This document shows positions 1 to 7,241 of a DNA stretch of 46,135 nucleotides, piece after piece. The DNA comes from an uncultured Oscillospiraceae bacterium (lineage in GTDB: Bacteria; Bacillota_A; Clostridia; Oscillospirales; Oscillospiraceae): positions 1-46,135 of the forward strand of contig CAAFFR010000193.1 of the NCBI GenBank assembly GCA_900762245.1, given 5' to 3'. The stretch's first letter is position 1; each line of letters begins with the position of its first letter. A program made the position numbers and the translations under genes. Below the pieces are notes generated by a model that saw nothing but the letters and a program-made list of their open reading frames with translations, was not told the DNA's origin and searched no databases.

Positions 1-4
1 ATAT

Positions 5-80
<76 letters not shown>

Positions 81-81
81 A

Positions 82-124
82 AATTGGGAATTCGTAGCGT
101 AAAGCAACGAATTCCCAATTTTTG
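82..124 (+). terminator. Intrinsic terminator of the tRNA-Trp transcript
   Basis: A long inverted repeat (AATTGGGAATTCGT and its complement ACGAATTCCCAATT) starts two bases after the tRNA CCA end and runs into a T tract. The short gap and perfect stem make it a Rho-independent terminator. Confidence 0.9.
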
Positions 125-411
125 TTTCTCTAAAAGCTGGATATTCACCTTCTCAGATTACGAAAAAACCGTTCTGAGCCTACGGTCTCACCACAAACGA
201 GAGATTCTGACATACTTCGCCAACATCCCCACCATAAGTCCAGCACGGTACAACCACCCATAATATAGCAATTCCTTGTGTCAAAAATGTGTTTTTCTGG
301 TAGATTTTAGAAATAGAAATGACGCAAAACGGTGTTATTATGAAGAATCATCCACCAGATCACAAGGAGTTAAGAACAATGTGCAAGTAAAAGGAAGGAA
401 TCGAACAGGAT
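125..411. other. Intergenic stretch without a clear gene
   Basis: Mostly AT-rich and without a convincing long gene. The only notable item is a 16-codon frame at 340-390 (ATG AAG AAT to TAA). It contains an AAGGAG motif that could instead serve a still shorter frame at 379-390, and it ends just before the hairpin at 412-447. A weak TTGTGT/TAGATT pair with a 19-base spacer lies at 276-306. This could be a small RNA or peptide transcript, but the support is thin. Confidence 0.4.
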
Positions 412-448
412 AAAAGCAGGCCACACCTACCGGTTTGGCCTGCTTTTT
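412..448. terminator. Bidirectional hairpin terminator
   Basis: A 12-bp perfect stem pairs 412-423 (AAAAGCAGGCCA) with 436-447. A T tract follows on the plus strand, and four Ts close the stem on the minus strand. It sits three bases past the stop codon of the leftward SH3b gene, so ending that transcript is its likely main role. It could also end a short rightward transcript. Confidence 0.85.
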
Positions 449-450
449 CT

Positions 451-1539
451 TTATTGGTCGTATTTGACATAGTCCAGATTGATCCAGCCTTTATCGGTTT
501 TGCCCCAACCATCTTTTACTTCAAGAATGGTGACACGATCGCCTTTCTTGTAGGCATCTACCTTTTCAGCGGACGGATCGGCTTCTTTGCGAATATTCAG
601 ACCGATTGTGACGGTAGCAATTCCGGTGGTATACACAGGCTCCGGCAGCTTCACATACATCATGCTGATCCAGCCATCTTCGGTGTAACCCCAGCCATTG
701 ACGATTGCAAGGATCTGAATGGAATCGTTCTCCATGTAACTGCTGATACGCTGAAAGGAGGTATCAGGACCGGTGCGGACATTCAGGTCATTTGTGGTGA
801 CAGTACCGGTAGTAGCATCTTCCGCTGTGGTGCCTTCCACATAGAAGTACAACGTACTGACCCAGCCGTCACCAATCCGTACCCATTCATCGGCTACTTC
901 ATAGTAAGCGTAGCGCGTTCCCTGAGGGATTTCCTTGACCTTCGTGTAATCAGTACCGGGACCGACGCGAACATTCAACGTTTTCAGATCCACTACACCA
1001 TAGCCCAGCACGGCATAGCTGCCGTTGGATACGATCTCAACTCCATCGGAATTGGTGGAATTATCCCTTCCGGGCGGAACATCATCCATCCTGACGTAGC
1101 TCATGTTGATCCATCCCCTGCCGGTATAGCCCCAGGCCGTACCGTTAACAGCCATCTCTTGCTGGATCTCAACACGGTCTCCTATGGTGTAATACTCTTC
1201 AATATCAACGACAACGCCAGCATCTTTGCAAATACTCAGCTGATCTATGATAATGGTACCCATGGTAGCAGGGATACCTACAGGCTGCGTTTCCATTGCA
1301 GCAGGCTCGGTCGCAGGTTGGGTGTCTTCCGTCTGCGCCTGCGTTGTTGCATCAGCAAGCTCGCTTATCGGTTCTTTACGGCTGCATGTTGTAAGAGCAA
1401 TGGCCAGAACCAGCACAAGGACAGCGGCAAGTCCAATCATTCCGTTTTTTGTAGACAATGCTTCGAAAGTTAGTTTTTTAAGTGGCAACATTATTTGACG
1501 GAATTTTTGGCAGAGAGAATCTATGCGGTTTTTTTCCAT
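451..1539 (-). CDS. Membrane-anchored bacterial SH3 (SH3b) repeat protein
   Basis: A 362-residue protein probably displayed on the outer face of the membrane. One transmembrane helix (about 34-51) follows a basic cytoplasmic N-terminus. A Thr/Glu/Pro-rich linker (about 60-90) leads to four SH3b-like repeats at roughly 93-150, 177-235, 245-297 and 305-360. They share the pattern LNVRxGP...G.......V.....W..V..GW....Y. SH3b domains commonly bind peptidoglycan, but no catalytic domain is fused here, so it may be a wall-binding or sensing protein. The start is well placed: GGAGG precedes the ATG, with a near-consensus promoter upstream. It is a single-gene unit between that promoter and the hairpin at 412-447. 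The exact ligand is unknown. Confidence 0.85.
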   Translation of the reverse strand: MEKNRIDSLCQKFRQIMLPLKKLTFEALSTKNGMIGLAAVLVLVLAIALTTCSRKEPISELADATTQAQTEDTQPATEPAAMETQPVGIPATMGTIIIDQLSICKDAGVVVDIEEYYTIGDRVEIQQEMAVNGTAWGYTGRGWINMSYVRMDDVPPGRDNSTNSDGVEIVSNGSYAVLGYGVVDLKTLNVRVGPGTDYTKVKEIPQGTRYAYYEVADEWVRIGDGWVSTLYFYVEGTTAEDATTGTVTTNDLNVRTGPDTSFQRISSYMENDSIQILAIVNGWGYTEDGWISMMYVKLPEPVYTTGIATVTIGLNIRKEADPSAEKVDAYKKGDRVTILEVKDGWGKTDKGWINLDYVKYDQ

Positions 1540-1580
1540 GTTGCACCTCCATATCTGAATTTGTAGAATCCTACGATATA

Positions 1581-1608
1581 ATTATACAATCGGTCGCATA
1601 AATGTCAA
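1581..1608 (-). promoter_or_regulatory. Sigma-A promoter of the SH3b gene
   Basis: On the minus strand, TTGACA (1603-1608) and TATAAT (1581-1586) are separated by 16 bases, and the start codon lies about 40 bases downstream. Both hexamers match consensus exactly. A small stem (GTAG...CTAC, 1563-1574) lies in the leader. Confidence 0.85.
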
Positions 1609-1980
1609 TTCAGAATAACAGAAAAATCAAATTTATTAACTTATTTTCTTCGATATTTTTCGACAAGTTAACATAAATTCGAAATTATTTATCAAAAATC
1701 GACACATAATTTCAAATTCAAAGCCAAGTGAATTTACATAATTAGTTTGCATAATTTCATTCGAAGAATAACCTTGTTTTATGTCATGGAATATTGATCG
1801 GTATGCACCTTCGTCGTATTGCCGTGCCGGTCCGTACCAGTCAGGATCACATCGGAGAGGCCATCATGCCGTGTGCAAGAACCCGGCCCAAGTACATTGG
1901 CGATCCCCGGGCAGTTTATCTGGAATAAAATTTAAGCAGATTTACAAAATCACAGGATCTGTTTTTGTGCTGATCACCAA
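1609..1980. other. AT-rich intergenic region with a GC-richer possible gene remnant
   Basis: Positions 1609-1780 are very AT-rich and contain several TTCGA/ATCGAC words but no gene. Positions 1781-1928 switch abruptly to a GC-rich, coding-like composition. A 41-codon plus-strand frame at 1803-1928 and an open minus-strand frame both cross it, and neither has a recognisable product or a good ribosome-binding site. I read it as a possible decayed gene fragment. Positions 1929-1980 hold nothing identifiable before the thiamin operon promoter. Confidence 0.35.
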
Positions 1981-2009
1981 TTGCGCAAAATCGTTTACCG
2001 ATGTATAAT
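1981..2009 (+). promoter_or_regulatory. Promoter of the thiamin salvage operon
   Basis: TTGCGC (1981-1986) and a perfect TATAAT (2004-2009) are separated by 17 bases. Transcription would begin just upstream of the first TPP riboswitch, which fits control of the whole operon. Confidence 0.85.
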
Positions 2010-2024
2010 ACGCTCAACAAACAA

Positions 2025-2111
2025 ATACAGGGGAGCTTGTGATGCAGGCTGAGAGGAAGTTCTCAAACTTCGACCCTTTAACCTGATGCGGATAATGCCG
2101 CCGTAGGAAGT
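2025..2111 (+). promoter_or_regulatory. TPP riboswitch (THI element), first of two
   Basis: It has the conserved thi-box blocks in order: a GGGGAGC-type 5' strand, CTGAGAGGA, ACCCTTTAACCTGAT, GGATAATGCC and CGTAGGAAG. These form the pyrimidine- and pyrophosphate-sensing arms of the TPP aptamer. A terminator follows at 2130-2165, so TPP binding is expected to stop transcription. The genes downstream are thiamin salvage genes. Confidence 0.95.
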
Positions 2112-2129
2112 CATGACACAGTGATTTTT

Positions 2130-2165
2130 ACAGGAGGCATCATCAGATGTCTCCTGTTTTTGTTT
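2130..2165 (+). terminator. Riboswitch-controlled terminator 1
   Basis: ACAGGAGGCATC pairs with the complementary strand 2146-2157 (12 bp with one G-U pair) around a four-base loop, followed by TTTTTGTTT. It lies about 20 bases after the first aptamer, in the usual place for an expression platform. Confidence 0.9.
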
Positions 2166-2171
2166 ACAACG

Positions 2172-2258
2172 GAATATACGGGGAGCTTGCAGACAGGCTG
2201 AGAGGAAGGTGTGCCCTTCGACCCTTTACCTGATTTGGATAATGCCAACGTAGGGATT
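2172..2258 (+). promoter_or_regulatory. TPP riboswitch (THI element), second of two
   Basis: A second complete aptamer contains GGGGAGCTTGC, CTGAGAGGAAGG, ACCCTTTACCTGAT, GGATAATGCCAACG and TAGGGA. Its variable P3 arm differs from the first copy, so this is not a recent exact duplication. It has its own terminator at 2271-2307. Tandem TPP riboswitches are known in some Firmicutes and should give a steeper response, because either aptamer alone can terminate the transcript. Confidence 0.95.
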
Positions 2259-2270
2259 GTTTTGTCATTT

Positions 2271-2311
2271 ACGGAAGTTGCTTCAGTCAGGGTAACTTCC
2301 GTTTTTTATTT
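2271..2311 (+). terminator. Riboswitch-controlled terminator 2
   Basis: ACGGAAGTT (2271-2279) pairs with AACTTCCGT (2294-2302), followed by TTTTTTATTTT. It is the expression platform of the second TPP aptamer. Confidence 0.92.
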
Positions 2312-2316
2312 TGCAG

Positions 2317-2470
2317 AAAGGATGTGATGGTACCATCCCGGTATTCCGGGCGGATGGGAGGGGAGCGCCTTTTATCTTGTATTTAGCGATGGGAACCCGT
2401 GTTTCGGGGTGAGAGGGGAAAATCGATTCCCGACCGGCCGAAGCAAATGCTTCGTATTTCATTTAAAAAC
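2317..2470 (+). other. Structured leader segment upstream of thiW
   Basis: About 150 bases lie between the second terminator and thiW with no gene. Several inverted repeats compete: GATGGTACCATC (2326-2337), CCATCCCGG pairing with the CCGGGCGGATGG strand (about 2334-2356), a GGGAACCC/GGGGT stem near 2391-2410, and CGAAGC/GCTTCG (2439-2454) followed by a U-rich stretch. I recognise no known RNA family. It could be an unlabelled regulatory leader or a relic of earlier sequence. Confidence 0.35.
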
Positions 2471-2482
2471 GAGGTAAATAAT

Positions 2483-3214
2483 ATGCGCAATTCCAAAAGT
2501 CTGCTGAAAATGATCACCCTTTCCATGCTCATCGCTCTGGGCGTGGTGATTTCTCCCATCCTCCGTGTGGAGGGTATGTGCCCTATGGCGCACTTTATCA
2601 ACATCGTCTGCTCCGTCTTTATGGGGCCCTGGTATTCCCTGCTCTGTGCCACGCTGATCGGTATTATTCGCATGATCACCATGGGTATTCCGCCCATTGC
2701 CCTGACCGGTGCTATTTTCGGTGCCTTCCTCTCCGGTGTGTTCTACCGGGCAAGCAAAGGAAGGATCATTTTTGCTGTGCTGGGTGAGATCATTGGCACC
2801 GGAATCATCGGCGCCATCATGTCCTATCCTGTTATGACCTTCCTGTGGGGCAAAGAGGGCCTCAGCTGGCTGTTCTACGTCCCCTCCTTTATCTGCGGAA
2901 CCCTCATCGGCGGCAGCATTGCTTATGTATTCCTGCGGAAATTCGCTGCCAACGGTATGCTGGCCCGGATTCAGACCATGTTGGGCTCCCAGAGCTATCT
3001 GGATCATACCAGCATTCTGTCCAACACACTGACCATTGCCGCCTGCGGCGCGATTCTCTTTGTGGTCATTGAACTTGCCTCGGATATTTTCAAACTCACC
3101 GGAGCGCTCTGGGACAAACTGTCCTATGTTTCTCTGATCCTCTGCGCCGCAGCAGCAATCCTTTATTACATCACAAAGAAGGTGAAAACACCCCATGCAC
3201 CTGGTAATCCATGA
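2483..3214 (+). CDS. thiW: ThiW-like ECF transporter S component (thiazole uptake)
   Basis: Predicted substrate-binding membrane subunit of an energy-coupling-factor transporter, for hydroxyethylthiazole or a related thiamin precursor. The hydrophobic core has the ThiW-typical stretches VFMGPWYSL, RMITMGIPPIALTGAIFGA and the Ala/Gly-rich helices after them. The protein is 243 residues. As I recall the family, ThiW is nearer 170, and the extra C-terminal part (about 170-243) adds two more hydrophobic helices and a basic tail. I chose the ATG at 2483 because GAGGT lies just upstream; the frame is open further 5' but without a ribosome-binding site. The TPP riboswitches and the overlap with thiM support a thiazole role. 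The shared EcfA/T module is not in the window. Confidence 0.88.
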   Translation: MRNSKSLLKMITLSMLIALGVVISPILRVEGMCPMAHFINIVCSVFMGPWYSLLCATLIGIIRMITMGIPPIALTGAIFGAFLSGVFYRASKGRIIFAVLGEIIGTGIIGAIMSYPVMTFLWGKEGLSWLFYVPSFICGTLIGGSIAYVFLRKFAANGMLARIQTMLGSQSYLDHTSILSNTLTIAACGAILFVVIELASDIFKLTGALWDKLSYVSLILCAAAAILYYITKKVKTPHAPGNP

Positions 3215-4007
3215 TATCCGTAAAACCGTAAAACAAACGCAGCCACTGATCCACTGCATCACCAATCCCATTTCTATCAACCAGTGCGCCAATGGCATTC
3301 TTGCCATCGGTGCCCGGCCCATGATGGCAGAGCATCCCAAAGAAGTATCTGAAATCACCCGGACTGCCCAGGCGCTGATGTTGAACCTGGGAAACATCAC
3401 CGATGTGCGGATGGAATCTATGCTGATCTCCGCCAAAACAGCGAACAAGATGGGAATCCCTTTCCTGCTGGATGCCGTGGGTATCGCCTGTTCTACTCTG
3501 CGCCGGGAATATGTCAAAGATCTGCTGAACACAGCAACCCCTACCGTCATCAAGGGTAACTATTCCGAAATCCAGGCACTGTACCGGGATTCCTATCGAT
3601 CTTCCGGTGTGGATGCAGATTCCAGTCTGGATATCCAAACGGTTGATCATGCTGCTGTATCTCTTGCCTGCAGCCTGGGAACGGTGATCCTTGCCAGCGG
3701 CAAGGTGGATATCATTACGGACGGAAAAAACCTGTATCACATCCACAACGGCACTCCCCTGCTTTCTCAGGTTACCGGAACCGGATGCTTGCAGGGGGCT
3801 CTGTGTGCATCCTATTTATCCGCAAAGCCGGGGGTCGAAGCTGTCATTACCGGAAGCAGCGTTTTGGGTATTTGTGGAGAACTGACCCGGACGGACTGTG
3901 GTACCGGAACCTTCCTGTGCAGCCTGATGGATAAACTGTCCACGCTGACAGACACAGAAATAGAACAAAATCTGAATATGGAGGAAATAGCCATTGAAGA
4001 AATTTGA
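3195..4007 (+). CDS. thiM: Hydroxyethylthiazole kinase
   Basis: A 270-residue ribokinase-fold enzyme that phosphorylates 4-methyl-5-(2-hydroxyethyl)thiazole with ATP. Family signatures include PLIHCITNPISINQCANG near the N-terminus, AIGARPMMAEHPKE, LNLGNI, LDAVG and KGNYSEI, and the C-terminal anion-hole segment VTGTGCLQGA with the catalytic Cys. Length is normal. It overlaps the 3' end of thiW by 20 bases and thiE by 14 bases, which suggests translational coupling. With ThiW upstream and ThiE/ThiD downstream it forms a thiazole salvage route. Confidence 0.97.
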   Translation: MHLVIHDIRKTVKQTQPLIHCITNPISINQCANGILAIGARPMMAEHPKEVSEITRTAQALMLNLGNITDVRMESMLISAKTANKMGIPFLLDAVGIACSTLRREYVKDLLNTATPTVIKGNYSEIQALYRDSYRSSGVDADSSLDIQTVDHAAVSLACSLGTVILASGKVDIITDGKNLYHIHNGTPLLSQVTGTGCLQGALCASYLSAKPGVEAVITGSSVLGICGELTRTDCGTGTFLCSLMDKLSTLTDTEIEQNLNMEEIAIEEI

Positions 4008-4629
4008 CACCAGCCTGTACTTCATTACCGACAGCACCGGGTTTACGGAAGAAGAATTCCTGCGCCGGACGGAGGCGGCCCTCCAGGGAGGTGTGACCTT
4101 CCTGCAGATCCGGGAAAAGGAGAAAACCACCCGGGAGTACCTGTCCCTGGCCCGGAAGGTTCATGAACTGACAAGAAAATACAATGTGCCGCTCATCATC
4201 GATGACCGGATAGATATCGCCATGGCTATTGATGTGGAAGGTGTGCACCTGGGGAAGTCGGATATGCCTATTGACCTGGCACGAAAGATTTTAGGTCCGG
4301 ATAAAATCATCGGTGCAACCGCCAAGACTGTTCCCCAGGCATTGGAAGCCTGGCAGCAGGGCGCAGACTATCTTGGTGTCGGAGCCATCTATCCCACTAC
4401 CACAAAGGTAAAAACGGTTCTGACTTCCACCGATACTCTTCGGGACATCTGCAATGCCGTCCCGATTCCTGCCAACGCCATCGGCGGACTGAATCAGGAT
4501 AATATCGATGTACTGGCAGGAATCCCCATTGCGGGCATTTGCGTCGTCTCCGCCATTATGAAAGCAGAGGACCCCAAACAGGCAGCAGTGGACCTGAAAG
4601 CAAGGTCGAAGGAACTGAATCTAATTTAA
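3994..4629 (+). CDS. thiE: Thiamine-phosphate synthase
   Basis: A 211-residue TIM-barrel enzyme that joins HMP pyrophosphate to thiazole phosphate to make thiamin monophosphate. Visible signatures are TFLQIREKEKTTREYL (pyrophosphate-binding strand), LIIDDRIDIAMAIDVEGVHLG, DYLGVGAIYPTTTK and IPANAIGGLNQDNI. The start codon is TTG at 3994, eight bases after a GGAGG, inside the end of thiM. It is full length. Expression should follow TPP riboswitch control with the rest of the operon. Confidence 0.97.
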   Translation: MKKFDTSLYFITDSTGFTEEEFLRRTEAALQGGVTFLQIREKEKTTREYLSLARKVHELTRKYNVPLIIDDRIDIAMAIDVEGVHLGKSDMPIDLARKILGPDKIIGATAKTVPQALEAWQQGADYLGVGAIYPTTTKVKTVLTSTDTLRDICNAVPIPANAIGGLNQDNIDVLAGIPIAGICVVSAIMKAEDPKQAAVDLKARSKELNLI

Positions 4630-4706
4630 GAAATTCAGCGGCAGATTGGGGGCACCACCTTATGCCGCTATAGAAAACGATGCTGAAAACCGAAAGGAGC
4701 AAACGC

Positions 4707-5519
4707 ATGAAAATGAAAACAGCATTGACCATTGCTGGCAGTGACAGCAGTGGAGGCGCCGGTATTCAGGCAGATATCAAGGCCATGACCATGAATGGTG
4801 TCTATGCCATGAGTGCCATCACAGCACTGACAGCCCAGAACACCACCGGCGTACGAGGGATCCAGGAATCCACACCAGAATTTTTGAAGCAGCAGATTGA
4901 TGCCGTATTTGAGGATATTTACCCGGATGCGGTGAAGATCGGCATGGTGGCATCCAGCGAACTGATCCGTGTCATTGCGGACAGGCTGAGATACTACGAA
5001 GCAAAAAACATCGTGGTTGACCCTGTGATGGTGGCAACCTCCGGTTCTTCACTGATGAAAACGGATGCAGTTCAGACGCTGATTGAGAAACTGCTTCCTC
5101 TGGCAACCCTGGTCACGCCCAACATTCCTGAAGCCCAGGTGCTTTCCGGAAGGGAGATTCTGACCAAGGAAGATATGCACACCGCAGCAAAAAAGATCGG
5201 TGACAGCTATGGCTGCGCCGTCCTGTTAAAGGGTGGCCACAGCATAAGCGATGCCAACGATCTGCTGTATGACAATGGTGACTTTACCTGGTTCGAGGGT
5301 AAGCGGATTGATAATCCCAACACCCATGGCACCGGCTGCACATTATCCAGCGCCATCGCTTCCAATTTGGCCAAGGGCTATACCCTTACAGAATCTGTTC
5401 AGCGGTCAAAGGATTATATCTCCGGCGCCCTGGCTGCTATGCTGGATTTGGGCAGCGGCAGTGGTCCCATGAACCATGCTTTTGATCTGCAGGGGAAATA
5501 TGCACAGGAGGTATCCTGA
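4707..5519 (+). CDS. thiD: Bifunctional HMP kinase / HMP-phosphate kinase
   Basis: A 270-residue ribokinase-family enzyme that phosphorylates hydroxymethylpyrimidine twice to HMP pyrophosphate, the second substrate of ThiE. Signatures are TIAGSDSSGGAGIQADIK at the N-terminus, MVASSELI, VVDPVMVATSG, VTPNIPEAQVLSG and the catalytic NTHGTGCTLSSAIA. I place the start at 4707 because AAAGGAG lies nine bases upstream; an in-frame ATG at 4680 has no ribosome-binding site. The 77-base gap after thiE contains a loose hairpin (AGCGGCA/TGCCGCT, 4637-4669) without a T tract, so read-through from thiE is likely. Confidence 0.97.
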   Translation: MKMKTALTIAGSDSSGGAGIQADIKAMTMNGVYAMSAITALTAQNTTGVRGIQESTPEFLKQQIDAVFEDIYPDAVKIGMVASSELIRVIADRLRYYEAKNIVVDPVMVATSGSSLMKTDAVQTLIEKLLPLATLVTPNIPEAQVLSGREILTKEDMHTAAKKIGDSYGCAVLLKGGHSISDANDLLYDNGDFTWFEGKRIDNPNTHGTGCTLSSAIASNLAKGYTLTESVQRSKDYISGALAAMLDLGSGSGPMNHAFDLQGKYAQEVS

Positions 5520-5524
5520 CAGGT

Positions 5525-5764
5525 ATGAACCTTGTTGCCGAATGTATTCAAGACAGCCTACCCATTGGGGAGCAGTGTCTGAACTCTCCGTTCCTGCAGA
5601 AACTGGAAAACGGAACTTTGGAGGAATCCAGTTTCCTGGGTTACCTCATAGACGACCGTTTCTATCAGCGGGAGTATGCCAGGGTTTTCGCCTGGGGTAT
5701 GACAGAATACCTGATGGCATGTCTGCCCTGTATCATCAGCCAGACAAAGGTCGCAAATAGATAA
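5525..5764 (+). pseudogene. Truncated TenA/thiaminase II-like gene
   Basis: The 79 codons resemble only the N-terminal third of TenA-family proteins (usually about 220 residues): NSPFLQKLENGTLEESSFLGYLIDDRFYQREYARVFAWG. The early substrate-contacting Asp region (YLIDD) is present, but the later catalytic Cys, Tyr and Glu regions of the family are missing. No matching sequence occurs in any frame in the roughly 75 bases before the operon terminator, so this looks like a 3' deletion and not a simple frameshift. TenA salvages HMP from degraded thiamin, which fits its position. The start codon follows thiD by five bases. A genuine short protein cannot be excluded. Confidence 0.7.
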
Positions 5765-5840
5765 AATCGAAGTCCACCAGCTGCAAAGGGATTCTATTTT
5801 ACCATGCTTCCCCCCCTTTATATTACCTGCATGAATAGCA

Positions 5841-5873
5841 AAAATGCCCGACAGCATAGCTGGCGGGCATTTT
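5841..5873. terminator. Bidirectional terminator between convergent units
   Basis: AAAATGCCCG (5841-5850) pairs with CGGGCATTTT (5864-5873), with A/T tracts on both flanks. It lies between the end of the thiamin operon and the leftward DHHW/MBOAT operon and should stop both transcripts. Confidence 0.88.
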
Positions 5874-5883
5874 CCATATACGG

Positions 5884-7233
5884 TTATCTCAGCTTCGCTT
5901 CAAACATATTATTTCCGTCAATGGCCTGCGTTGCAGTCAGATAAGGCGCGATGATGACATCGTCGATATCATAGTGCTCCGCAATGTAGCCTACGGTGGA
6001 TGCTTTGAACTTACGGTAATCAATGGCGTAGATTTTGTGATAGTTCTGGGTCAGGAACGGCACAAAACAGTTGCCGAAGGAATCCTTGATAACGATGCAG
6101 TTGGGCGCATCCGGGAGGCTGTTGTTGGTGACCACGCTTAAAGGATTGTCACTGGACATGAAGGTCAGGTACTTGGTGTTCAGCTCCCGCTGGGTGGTAT
6201 CAGCGATCAAAGGCATTTCGTAGCCGATGGCACTGTCCTTGTAGATCATCATCTGGATATCGCCCTGGGGGATGTAGGCCATGACGTTATCCTTTTTCAG
6301 CTTGCGGTGGTATTTTGCCTTGAAATAGATGCTTCCCTCGAAGGTACCCTGATCAAATTCCTCGAAGGAATCCAGCGGGGCGGCTTCGTAGCCCATGGTT
6401 TTGCACAGTTCCTCATAGACATAATAGGCACCCAGGGCCGTCCAGTGATGGTCAGTGCGGAAGTAAATGTACTCGTCATTATGGTCAATAAGAGCGCCGA
6501 AGGTGTCGATTTTGATGATATCGTCACTCATACGCTCATGCATGAATTCAATGATATCATCCTGCGGCGCGCAATTCAGCCGTGCCAGGTATTCCTCCTC
6601 CACCATGATGCCTACCGCAGTGGGGATGGGCGCGCTGATGACATTCACGCCGATAGCCGTCATCTTTTCCGCAAAGGCCGTCAGGGTCTGGGCGTATTTC
6701 CGGCTGTAGGGTTCCGAGAAGCCCTGGGCGTTGAAAGCGGTATCGCCAATCTGGATCACCGCGCCCAGGTTGATCTCCGCCTCGCCACCGGCATCCACGC
6801 CGCCCCAGCCTGTGGGCTCGGTAACCTCAGTTGTCTCCTCCTCTGCCGTTTCTTCCACCACAGAAGAGATTGGCTCCTCTTCTTCAGGGATGTCCGGCAC
6901 CGTCTCCACCACAGGAAGGTCGCCCTCAATAGCGATTTCGGAATAGCCGTGAAGAGAACTGATGTTGGAGGACAGCGTCAGCCAGCGTTCCCGACCGGGG
7001 AAGGTATCGGAAAACCAGAGGGTGATATCGTCAAAATAGTCGCCGGAAAGCAGTGCTTCCACAGAAAACTCCGGGAATTCTGCCAGGTTCCGCTTCTCCG
7101 TATTGGACTGAGTGGGCCGAAGCGGGATGCAGAAGGACACCACCGACAAAATGGCCAGTACCAGAAAGAAGGGAATGGCATAGCTTTTGGACGGGATATT
7201 GGATTGTTCTTTAGGTTTCTTATTTTCAGACAT
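5884..7233 (-). CDS. DHHW-family protein (AlgX/AlgJ-like SGNH acyl-transfer partner)
   Basis: A 449-residue protein with a basic N-terminus, one transmembrane helix (about 18-37) and a large extracellular domain. A Glu/Thr/Pro-rich insert lies at about 108-150. The signature DHHW at residues 261-264 (FRTDHHWTALGAYYVYEEL) identifies the family related to AlgJ/AlgX, which receive acyl groups and transfer them to surface polymers. A later VIKDSFGNCF segment matches the nucleophile-containing part of these SGNH-like folds. It starts eight bases after the MBOAT stop codon with a GAGGTG site overlapping that stop, so the two are one operon. The polymer being modified is not identifiable; the glycan locus to the right is one candidate. 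Confidence 0.88.
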   Translation of the reverse strand: MSENKKPKEQSNIPSKSYAIPFFLVLAILSVVSFCIPLRPTQSNTEKRNLAEFPEFSVEALLSGDYFDDITLWFSDTFPGRERWLTLSSNISSLHGYSEIAIEGDLPVVETVPDIPEEEEPISSVVEETAEEETTEVTEPTGWGGVDAGGEAEINLGAVIQIGDTAFNAQGFSEPYSRKYAQTLTAFAEKMTAIGVNVISAPIPTAVGIMVEEEYLARLNCAPQDDIIEFMHERMSDDIIKIDTFGALIDHNDEYIYFRTDHHWTALGAYYVYEELCKTMGYEAAPLDSFEEFDQGTFEGSIYFKAKYHRKLKKDNVMAYIPQGDIQMMIYKDSAIGYEMPLIADTTQRELNTKYLTFMSSDNPLSVVTNNSLPDAPNCIVIKDSFGNCFVPFLTQNYHKIYAIDYRKFKASTVGYIAEHYDIDDVIIAPYLTATQAIDGNNMFEAKLR

Positions 7234-7241
7234 GGGACACC

